From NCBI RefSeq assembly GCF_900156625.1, contig NZ_FTOB01000002.1:30275-94274 (forward strand): a stretch of DNA of 64,000 bases, written 5' to 3'. The notes beneath the pieces are model-generated. The model searched no databases. It saw nothing but the letters and a program-made list of their open reading frames with translations, and was not told the origin of the DNA. Positions 52,355 through 60,066 of this stretch are shown piece by piece. Position numbers and translations under genes: made by a program. Each line of letters starts with the position of its first letter. Position 1 is the stretch's first letter. Source of the stretch: Zobellia uliginosa (GTDB taxonomy: Bacteria > Bacteroidota > Bacteroidia > Flavobacteriales > Flavobacteriaceae).

Positions 52355-52623
52355 ACAAGGGTTTGTGAATGAAGCTATGGGCATTTCATTTTCAGTTTAC
52401 CGCTAATTTTATTCGTTGCCCTAAATTTCATTTTTACCACTTATTGCCCTATTTGCTATAGGTATTGTGCCTGTTGCGCAACCATGAATTCCATCAATAC
52501 CTACTTGTTAGGTTATTTTTTATAAAATATAACTAAATGGTAAATTGGTTTTTGATCATTTCTGATAATTCAAAAACTATCAATGTATTTCTGATGACGG
52601 GTTGCGCAACGGTTCCTATTGTT
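52355..52623. repeat. attC-like site with MITE (second cassette group)
   Basis: Right arm CAAGGGTTTGTGAATGAAGC with ATGGGCA, left arm TTGCCCTATTTGCTATAGG. MITE 52469-52616 with TATTGT at both sides, then core GTTGTGC. Confidence 0.65.
52469..52616. repeat. MITE copy 7 with 6-bp target duplication
   Basis: GCCTGTTGCGCAACCATG to TTGCGCAACGGTTCC; TATTGT at 52463-52468 and 52617-52622. Confidence 0.82.
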
Positions 52624-52636
52624 GTGCTTATGCTGA

Positions 52637-53161
52637 TTAAAAGCAAGGTGTTGAAGAGAAATTATCAGCAGTGTGATCAATCGTAAAGTTGAATTCTTTA
52701 TCGTCTTTTTCTCTTTTATAAGTGACATAGTACCAATTTCCTGATTTTGTCAATTTATAAACGCCATTTATTTTTCCGTTATAAATTTCATCGTAATAAT
52801 CAATTATTGTAGGGCTTGTACCTCCTTCTATATATTCATTTCTGACAAACTTCATGGGTATTGATTCTGATTGCCCCTTGTATCTAATCTCTGTTGCTCT
52901 GTTTGAATCGTTAAACCCAATCCAAATCTTTTTGGAATTATTGGTATCGCTAGTGTAACAAACGTAATTTTTAATAGTTGAGTTTTCTTTTTTTACTTCG
53001 TCAATCTCTTCTATATCAATTTCACTTTTTTTATTCAATGATTCACGATTCTGTTCTATTTTGTCTGAATGTATATCATTTTGTTTTTTACTTGATTTTT
53101 GTCCGCAAGAGATACAGATGAATAGTAAAATAAAATATTTTAGTATTGAAATTCTTTTCAT
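52637..53161 (-). CDS. Cassette lipoprotein, unknown
   Basis: 174 aa, signal MKRISILKYFILLFICISCGQ, then a Lys/Glu-rich linker and a beta-rich C-terminus (KSGNWYYVTYKREKDDKEF). No family recognised. Tags GTGCTTATGC and GCATAAGG near 53178. Confidence 0.7.
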   Translation of the reverse strand: MKRISILKYFILLFICISCGQKSSKKQNDIHSDKIEQNRESLNKKSEIDIEEIDEVKKENSTIKNYVCYTSDTNNSKKIWIGFNDSNRATEIRYKGQSESIPMKFVRNEYIEGGTSPTIIDYYDEIYNGKINGVYKLTKSGNWYYVTYKREKDDKEFNFTIDHTADNFSSTPCF

Positions 53162-53180
53162 ATCGTTTTTAAATAAAGCA

Positions 53181-53575
53181 TAAGGTTTTAGCTAAGCGTA
53201 GTGCGGAGGTACGACATCTGCGACAACAGTGGGCGAGTTGATCCGGCTGAAACGTTTCCGTCTGGTCTACTGGCCAGAGCTTTTTGTTTTGTAATTGTTT
53301 TTTCTTTTTTAATTGCCGATTTTGAATATTTCGCTGGCGCGTAATTTTCAATTTAGCTACATTGTAAATATACACAGACCTTTCGGTTTTGCCCTAAAGT
53401 CTGCATTACGTTTAGGTTATGTGCCTGTTGCACAAGCATGAATTTCATCAATACGTACTTGGTAGGGTATTTTTTAAATATAACTAACTGATATATTGTG
53501 TTTTAGTTGTTTTTTTGTAATTCAAAAACCATCAATTTATTGCTGATGACGAGTTGTGCAACCGTTACCAATGTT
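53181..53575. repeat. attC-like site with MITE (second cassette group)
   Basis: Right arm TAAGGTTTTAGCTAAGCGTAG with TGCGGAGG, left arm CTGCATTACGTTTAGGTTATG. MITE 53423-53568 follows, then the core CAATGTTG. Confidence 0.6.
53423..53568. repeat. MITE copy 8 (146 bp)
   Basis: GCCTGTTGCACAAGCATG to TTGTGCAACCGTTAC. Flanks TTATGT and CAATGT share only part, so the duplication has decayed or one side was exchanged. Confidence 0.75.
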
Positions 53576-53588
53576 GTATGCTGGCTTT

Positions 53589-54251
53589 TTATAGCTGTTT
53601 TTTGAAATCAAGTTGAAGATTCCAAATCTCTTCAATCGGAATTGGTTTTCTACTCAAATCATTTATATTACCATATTCCGTCCATAAAAAAGGATAGAAT
53701 CCGATTCCTTCATTACCGTCCAAGTTTTTAATTTCCTCTACCCAATTATTCCATTTTAAGCCTTCATAAAATTGTTCTAAATCTCCAGTAAGTGTCCACC
53801 AGATAAAGTCAGAATATCCCATATCCATAGATTCCCATTCAAGACAATCAGGAGCGAAATAATATATTTGTCCTAAATCTTCCCCAAATTCCCCTCCATT
53901 AATCGCGAAAAACCCTCCGATAACATCATCAGCTATGAGAAAATATGGAGCTTGTTGTCCAAATTCAGTTATTGATTTGTTTTTATTCCAATCAGGTAAA
54001 CTCCGATTTATTTTTTCATTGCCAGAACCTAAAATTCGAATCCATCCGTTATCAATTAAAATTCCGCCTGTTTCATAAATAATTGCACCCATTGGAGAAC
54101 GTGTGGTAACTTGACTGTTATATAAAGCTAATTCGGCATTTTTTTCATTTTTCAATAATACTTGGACCTTATTTGTAGCATCTTTAATCCATTCAGAAAC
54201 TAATTCCCAACCTGGTTCGTCTTTATTTATTAATTCAGATAATGGTTTCAT
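53589..54251 (-). CDS. DUF2625 family protein
   Basis: 220 aa, cytoplasmic. MKPLSELINKDEPGWELVSEW at the start, GAIIYETGGILIDNGWIRILGSG and FWSM-like GYSDFIWWTLTGDLEQFYEGLKW fit DUF2625. Function unknown; members are scattered in immunity-like loci. Third gene of the second cassette group; its right boundary has no clear attC-like site. Confidence 0.8.
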   Translation of the reverse strand: MKPLSELINKDEPGWELVSEWIKDATNKVQVLLKNEKNAELALYNSQVTTRSPMGAIIYETGGILIDNGWIRILGSGNEKINRSLPDWNKNKSITEFGQQAPYFLIADDVIGGFFAINGGEFGEDLGQIYYFAPDCLEWESMDMGYSDFIWWTLTGDLEQFYEGLKWNNWVEEIKNLDGNEGIGFYPFLWTEYGNINDLSRKPIPIEEIWNLQLDFKKQL

Positions 54252-54312
54252 TTAGATGATTTTTTCGCCTGTTCGTTAATATACATTATTTACAAAAGTT
54301 ATAGCTTAGGGT

Positions 54313-54530
54313 TTACACTAAGTTAGTTTCCAACCTTACTGATTGTTCTTTCTTTCTAAACAGATGTTCATCAAAGTATTCTAAAAATATGTTTCTATAA
54401 AACACCCTCCAAATACCATTGCTCCGATATGTTTACCTTGTAGCGAAGCGGAAAGGTAAACCCAATTATAGGCTTTCCATCTTATGGCTCCATTTTTGGT
54501 AACTTTTAAGACTTTCATTTTGGAATCGTA
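54313..54530 (-). pseudogene. IS481-like transposase C-terminal remnant
   Basis: On the minus strand MKVLKVTKNGAIRWKAYNW, VYLSASLQGKHIGAM, then after a frameshift IFLEYFDEHLFRKKEQSVRL. This is the usual C-terminus of IS481-type integrases (RKV..NG.IRWK...VYL...L.G...G... YFD...). The catalytic domain is gone. Confidence 0.6.
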
Positions 54531-54542
54531 ATCAAGTAAATT

Positions 54543-55103
54543 CTAATTAGTTAAAAAATATTGAACGTTTATAAGTTCTATATCATTGATTATACCCAAA
54601 TCTAGGGAGCTTTCTTGGTCATAAAATAGTGTACAACTGGATTTAGCCCCAAGTTGGAAGCAAGGCAAGGTTGTTTTATCTGAATAACTTTGACTGGACG
54701 TTTGCTCTCCTATCTTTACGGTCAATATAGGCAACCCTGTAACTTCGTAATCATTTGGGTTGTTTAATTGAATTTCAAATCGCCAACGCGAAGTATTATT
54801 TCCAGTATCGGGTGTAAATTCATAAAATAAGACATCGTAAGTAAAGCCATCTAACTCAGGTGGGTCAATTTGAGTTAATGGTTCTGGATCAGGAAAACTA
54901 CAGGGTAGTTCAATAGTTTTATCAATGAAGTATTGTTGGTTATTCAAGAAGTAAGTATCGCTAACAACTGCGGTTTTTGTGCAATCTTCTTCTTCTTCTT
55001 CTTCTTTAGAATCACAGCTAATGTTAAGAATAAAGCTGTAAAAGGAGAAAAAAAGTAATAGAGTAGAAAATGTGCGTGGTGAACGCTTTATGCTATTTTT
55101 CAT
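54543..55103 (-). CDS. Lipoprotein, unknown
   Basis: 186 aa, signal (TFSTLLLFFSFYSFILNISC) and an acidic run after the Cys. Beta-rich body (FTYDVLFYEFTPDTGNNTSRWRFEIQLNNP). No family recognised. Possible internal start near the TM. Confidence 0.7.
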   Translation of the reverse strand: MKNSIKRSPRTFSTLLLFFSFYSFILNISCDSKEEEEEEDCTKTAVVSDTYFLNNQQYFIDKTIELPCSFPDPEPLTQIDPPELDGFTYDVLFYEFTPDTGNNTSRWRFEIQLNNPNDYEVTGLPILTVKIGEQTSSQSYSDKTTLPCFQLGAKSSCTLFYDQESSLDLGIINDIELINVQYFLTN

Positions 55104-55856
55104 TAATGAATATATTATAATTTAGGATTCTTGTTTTTGATTTTAAAAAGGTCAAACCTCACCCAGGGCGAGAATTCGAATATCGTTTAAGGAAGAAAAA
55201 TCTTAATTACGTATATTTTGTTTTAGCGAAGTCAAATGTATACAAAATAATAAAACGGAAACTTCTTTTATACCTGTAATTAAAGGCCTTTTTTTTGATT
55301 TATTGGGCTATTGATTACAACAATAGGATATGATCATTAATGCTATCCTACATATAAGAACTAAGATAAGAAAACCCTAACTCACAGGTGACGGGTTTGC
55401 CTTAAGGAAGCGGTTTCGAGGGCTTAAAAGAAAGATGCTATCTCTTGATATGATTTACTTTCGTTTGTGCACGAAGCTAAATGCGAAATATTTGTTATCG
55501 GTTTTTATCCATATCGCTGTAAACAAGGACTGTTTTCAATATGTAATGCATTTCGATAGATATTGACAACCCATTTGGCATGTTTTTTATGGGCTATTTC
55601 AATTTCATCCCCAATTTCCATTTTGTTGAAAATATGATTCTTGAGGTCGCAATACTTTGCATTTTCAAATACGAAACTGTATTAGGTTTCGGAAGCTTCG
55701 CTTTTATTTATAATACTAGATTGCACCAAATAAATTAAGGAATCACAATCGAAAGGAAACCCGATAAACTTTATCGGTCCGGTCTTGTTAGGGCACCTTG
55801 GTCATGGGGAACAGCTTACAGGGACAAGGAAGCCGGTTTCTAAATGTTTGCAAACA
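55104..55856. other. Intergenic region with one gene fragment
   Basis: A minus-strand frame from 55686 to the stop at 55505 reads like protein (LKNHIFNKMEIGDEIEIAHK, WVVNIYRNALHIENSPCLQR) but has no start of its own in a good place; it is probably a relic. Elsewhere I see no gene. Confidence 0.4.
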
Positions 55857-55888
55857 AAAAATAGCTAGGTTAGGGCCTAGCTATTTTT
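55857..55888. terminator. Bidirectional terminator hairpin
   Basis: AAAAATAGCTAGG, 6-nt loop, CCTAGCTATTTTT. It lies 50 bp past the stop of the minus-strand gene at 55938 and works in either direction. Confidence 0.75.
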
Positions 55889-55937
55889 ATTGTGGGTAGG
55901 TTTCTTTGGTTGTACCTACTACTGGGGGAAGCGATTA

Positions 55938-56402
55938 TCAGTCGTTGTCGATCCTGATAAAATCTCCGTTCATTTCAAATTCGAGTTCAACATTGTTGTC
56001 CAATTCTACTTGTTGGTGGTCGAGTTCCAATTCCCAATCCGTAATAAAATTATCTGGATAGTTGGTGGCGGTATAGTCGCGTATAGCTTCCGGTATTACC
56101 GAATCGGGAAGTTTTGATGTACCGTCGATATCAACAATATCCATCTCGCTATTAAACTCTAGACTGGTGTTATCGCTTAATTGGACTTCATAGCTTACGA
56201 TGTCGTTTTCAGTTTCTTTTTCCGCTTGAAATACCGAATTATCGCCAAAATGTGTGGTGATGTAGTTTTGGATCGCTTCGGGAATCTCATCCTCACTTAA
56301 AAAGATATCATTGGAGTTACTGTCGTCATCGTCGCTACAAGAGGTAAAAAGGGTTAAAAACGATGCCATTGCGATTACGGGCATTTTTACTGTGTTTTTC
56401 AT
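55938..56402 (-). CDS. PepSY-like lipoprotein (two repeats)
   Basis: 154 aa from the ATG giving MKNTVKMPVIAMASFLTLFTSC; an ATG at 56435 is an alternative. Two halves repeat IPEAIQNYITTHFGDN / IPEAIRDYTATNYPDN, each followed by YEVQLSDNTSLEF or VELDNNVELEF, the layout of putative beta-lactamase-inhibitor-like PepSY-like (DUF2874) proteins. Periplasmic side of the outer membrane or surface. Role unknown. Confidence 0.8.
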   Translation of the reverse strand: MKNTVKMPVIAMASFLTLFTSCSDDDDSNSNDIFLSEDEIPEAIQNYITTHFGDNSVFQAEKETENDIVSYEVQLSDNTSLEFNSEMDIVDIDGTSKLPDSVIPEAIRDYTATNYPDNFITDWELELDHQQVELDNNVELEFEMNGDFIRIDND

Positions 56403-56808
56403 AGAGGGGAATTCAATTAATTTTTTCGTTTTCATTGTAATTTTTTTAAGCTGTTCAATACTATGGATCCCATTGATCCTGTCTACATATTTATAGGGTT
56501 TTAAATAATTATGGGGCAAACCTAGGGGCGAAATCTGGAAAGACTTGGGAAAAAATGGAAGTTGTTGTGAAGATTTTAAAAGGACGGGACTTTTTGTTTT
56601 CTAAGGTATCGGGAATGATACTTCTAACTCCCTGTCATGAAACCAAAAAGGTGCTGTAAGGGCAGGGCAGATAGGAAGCATCCGTTTTTAATGCGGCTCA
56701 CCCGTATGCCGATAGCGGTCTTTGCGGCCAGGGTCTTGTTATCTAAAAACAGCAAATTTGAAGGTGGTTTCGAAGTCGTGCAGCCCTTATTTCAATTATG
56801 TTCAAGGG

Positions 56809-57345
56809 TTAATATAGGATCAGGGCATAGATCCATATCGCGAGGAGGAAAAGGTTTGAAAAAAGTAAATTTAGTCTCGCATTTTCGGTGATATGTTTCG
56901 TTAAAAGGGTGTACAGAATCGAAATAATTATACTTCCGTTACATAGGATCAATAACACTTGGTTTAAGCCGCTAAAGCCCGATGCGATATCTATTTTCTT
57001 TTTAGGGGTACTAACTGTTTTTACGGTCTTAAAGATAGGGCTTACCGTTAATTGAATTTCTGGTGATTTTATTCTTGTTTTCGATGTGGCAAATTTGAGG
57101 TTTGTTTTGGTAGTATACCTATAACCCGAAGGTCTGCTAGACCTAACCGATGTGCCTCCGGTACTTTGGGGAAGTGTTACGATGCTTATAGACGATATGG
57201 AATCGGTGGTACTGCTTTCGGGCAACAGAAAAAAGTCCACTAAAAATACGGCACTTGCCAGTAGGGGAATGCTAACGAAAATCAGAAACTTTTTTTTAAA
57301 ATCTTTTTTGAAGAACAAGCTAAATCTATCTACTGCTTCATTCAT
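56809..57345 (-). CDS. Membrane protein, unknown
   Basis: 178 aa: one N-terminal TM (FLIFVSIPLLASAVFLVDFFLL), a Ser/Thr-rich soluble part of about 80 aa and two C-terminal TMs (LNQVLLILCNGSIIISILYTL, LLFSNLFLLAIWIYALIL). It ends the pair with the decarboxylase gene: its start codon directly follows that gene's stop. Function unknown. Confidence 0.75.
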   Translation of the reverse strand: MNEAVDRFSLFFKKDFKKKFLIFVSIPLLASAVFLVDFFLLPESSTTDSISSISIVTLPQSTGGTSVRSSRPSGYRYTTKTNLKFATSKTRIKSPEIQLTVSPIFKTVKTVSTPKKKIDIASGFSGLNQVLLILCNGSIIISILYTLLTKHITENARLNLLFSNLFLLAIWIYALILY

Positions 57346-58749
57346 TTAAATTGTATTTATGATTCGCTGCATTTCTTTACATACCAAGTCAACATCCTTT
57401 TCGGTCGTCCTCCAATTCACAAACGACGCCCTGATCGCTTTTTCGTCATGGTAAAATGTCGGGGTCATAAACACTTTGCCGGAACCGTTTAATCGGCTTA
57501 AAAAAGCATCCAATACATCTTGGTCGGGTTTGCCCTTTAGATTAAAGACGATATTGTTCAATCGAACCGGGGCCAATAATTTAAAATCGTGGCTTTCCTC
57601 TATTTTATTCCCAAAATATTGAGCCAAAGCAATACTGTTTTCTACAATGGAGGCATAGCCTTCCTTTCCATATGCCCTTAAGGAAAACCAAGCCGGCAAG
57701 GCCTTAAGGCGTCTTGAGTTTTCGGGAAGAAAATTAAGGTAATTGAAATTCTCCAATGGGTCGCCGAGATAGGGGGCATTGGAATTTTGAAAAGATTCTG
57801 TTTGTAATAGGCGATGTTCTTCCTTTACGAGAAAAACGGCACTTTCATAGGGCACGTTTAGCCATTTATGACAGTCAAGGGTTATGCTATCGGAACAATC
57901 CCAATCTTCGAGAAAGTGTTTATGGGTATTGGAGCAAGCGGCGAAACCTCCAAAGGCGGCATCGGTGTGCCACCAAAAATTATACGTTTCCTTTAATTTC
58001 TTAATAGCCTTAAAATCGTCAAAGTCCACTGTATTTACGGTTCCTGCACTTGAGATAAGGATAAAGGGGCGACCGTTTAATTTTTTGATTTGGGCTTCTA
58101 GATCGTCGATTGAAATAGCTTCCCTATGGCCATCTATGGTTTTTACTTTAACAATGGTATTGCTGCCCATACCTAAAAGGGCCAGTGATTTAATGGCGGA
58201 AGAGTGGGGTGTGGCGGTCAGGACAGGTATTTTTTCCGTAATACCTTCCTTTGCAAAATCCTTGCCCGCGGTTTTTCCGATCCATTGCCTGGCGACCGCT
58301 AAACAAGTGAAGTTCGACATCGTAGCCCCGGTGACAAATCCCCCGACATAGGATTTAGGCAGGTCAAAAAGGTCTAAAATCAATTGGATGGTCTCCAATT
58401 CTATATTGGCGGAGATATCTCCAGTTCCCTTTATGGCTTGTGGATTTTGGTCATAGACGCTTGCCAACCAATCTCCCATAATGGAAGCAGGGGTTGAGCC
58501 ACCAATGACATAGCCCCAAAATCTTGGTCCGGAAGAAGACACTATTAGGGGTTCGAACCTTTCGTTGAATAATTGCAAGGTTTCTCGCCCTCCAAGCCCT
58601 TGGTTATTTAGCCCGAGTGTTTCAGGGATCTTTTGATGGGAAGAAGTAGGCCTGTCGTTTATTGTATTGATATAATCAAGGCCTTGTGATTTTACTTTTT
58701 CGAGAAGGGATTCGAGTTCTGATAAGTCGCTTTGTAATAATTTATTCAT
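57346..58749 (-). CDS. PLP-dependent decarboxylase, second family member
   Basis: 467 aa. GGFVTGATMSNFTCLAVAR, HTDAAFGGFAACS and the PLP lysine in SITLDCHKWLNVPYESAV. It is distinct from the enzyme at 5488-6987 (shorter, different HTDAAFGG). Likely an aromatic or diaminobutyrate-like amino acid decarboxylase. Adjacent to the membrane protein at 56809-57345 with no gap, so co-transcribed. Confidence 0.9.
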   Translation of the reverse strand: MNKLLQSDLSELESLLEKVKSQGLDYINTINDRPTSSHQKIPETLGLNNQGLGGRETLQLFNERFEPLIVSSSGPRFWGYVIGGSTPASIMGDWLASVYDQNPQAIKGTGDISANIELETIQLILDLFDLPKSYVGGFVTGATMSNFTCLAVARQWIGKTAGKDFAKEGITEKIPVLTATPHSSAIKSLALLGMGSNTIVKVKTIDGHREAISIDDLEAQIKKLNGRPFILISSAGTVNTVDFDDFKAIKKLKETYNFWWHTDAAFGGFAACSNTHKHFLEDWDCSDSITLDCHKWLNVPYESAVFLVKEEHRLLQTESFQNSNAPYLGDPLENFNYLNFLPENSRRLKALPAWFSLRAYGKEGYASIVENSIALAQYFGNKIEESHDFKLLAPVRLNNIVFNLKGKPDQDVLDAFLSRLNGSGKVFMTPTFYHDEKAIRASFVNWRTTEKDVDLVCKEMQRIINTI

Positions 58750-58887
58750 TTTTTGGGGCTTGTTGCCAACAATATTCTATTGTTATCGATGCTATCTCAC
58801 ATACAACATCTAAGTTACGAAAACCTTGACACCCAAGTTCGGTCAGTTTCCTGGAGCCATGAAATATTGGGCAATTTTTTAATGGAT

Positions 58888-59712
58888 TTAATGTGTCCCT
58901 TTTTTTAGCTCGACCACTCTTTTTCTGTTGTTGATCAGACTTTTAATTTTTGAATAAACCAAGAGATAGAGGGTAGCGGTCCCGAAAGAAACAAGGGTGC
59001 CTAGGTATATCCCGAACAAGGGGTAAACGATAGATACCGTTAGAGAGTAAATTATCAATGAAAACATCCCTATGGGAACATTTTTAATTACGGTATGTAC
59101 GTGTTCCTTTGAGTAGGTATAGTGGATGATCAGCATTAAGGGGAATAGGGTCGTGGGGAAGGCAGAGAAAAGTCCCGCCCAGTTGGGACCCACGAATTTG
59201 GGGACGCTGGTGATCAGCAAAATGATCAAAGCGGCAAAAAAGGCCCGCACAAAAAGAATCTTAAAATTGAGTTTGGCCTTGGTCTCAATGGTAATGTTCT
59301 TGATTTCCCTGAACAGGTAGATGTACAGTAATGCAAAAGCAATGGGTATTGCTATGGCTAGAAATATATTGATTTCAATAAGGTGCAATAGCCAAACTAT
59401 CACAAAATAACCGAGTATGGCCGATAAGGAGGAAAGGAGGATGTTGAGCTTGACAAAGTACTTTGATGCGATGTAGTAAATATAGACAAATGATAGGGCA
59501 GCGGTAAGTCCGATCATATTGTAAACGGCACTTTTCGCGGCGTAATCGGGACTTACTTCCAGTCCGAAAAAGAATAAGGTTATAGCGGAACCGGTGGGGT
59601 ATCCCGATAAAATTCCGGCGACTTTCGGACTCACATTTTCCGCAAGAAGGGATAGGCCGATAACAAACACAATGGCAACGGCCAATTTAATTAGGAATAG
59701 TAGTTCGGTCAT
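58888..59712 (-). CDS. Polytopic membrane protein, about nine TM, DUF3147/GlpM-like
   Basis: 274 aa, hydrophobic over nearly the whole length. VSPKVAGILSGYPTGSAITLFFFGLE and GPNWAGLFSAFPTTLFPLMLIIHYTY are two similar motifs, so the protein is an internal duplication of a helix bundle, as in GlpM/DUF3147-type proteins. No substrate known. Confidence 0.72.
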   Translation of the reverse strand: MTELLFLIKLAVAIVFVIGLSLLAENVSPKVAGILSGYPTGSAITLFFFGLEVSPDYAAKSAVYNMIGLTAALSFVYIYYIASKYFVKLNILLSSLSAILGYFVIVWLLHLIEINIFLAIAIPIAFALLYIYLFREIKNITIETKAKLNFKILFVRAFFAALIILLITSVPKFVGPNWAGLFSAFPTTLFPLMLIIHYTYSKEHVHTVIKNVPIGMFSLIIYSLTVSIVYPLFGIYLGTLVSFGTATLYLLVYSKIKSLINNRKRVVELKKGTH

Positions 59713-59965
59713 TTTTCTCGATATAAATAGATGCTACCCTACGAACCTTACAATTGAACATATGGGCGGTAGGTCTTTCTAGGGAAAAACCCTTTTTAGG
59801 ACGGTGCAAAATTCATGAAATTATCATTAATGTTCGTGTTTCTGGGGAGAATTCTTTTATAAAAAAACGAGGTTTATTTCCCCGTGGTACCCTAGCGAGG
59901 ATCGATAAAGGGGATATAATTTGCCTATGGGTCTTTCTATCCTTCCCTTGGGGTATTGACCATAA

Positions 59966-59999
59966 AAGGCGCATCCCATAGTTTGTGGTGATGCGCCTT
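59966..59999 (-). terminator. Terminator-like hairpin
   Basis: AAGGCGCATC and GATGCGCCTT, 10 perfect pairs with a 14-nt loop, followed on the minus strand by TTTTA. Lies 67 bp past the stop of the outer-membrane protein gene. The rest of 59713-60066 shows no gene. Confidence 0.6.
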
Positions 60000-60066
60000 G
60001 GGCAGGCCTATTCCATATACTTAAAATAAGCCTCGAACGGTGTTGGCAATTATAAAATGAGCAAAA

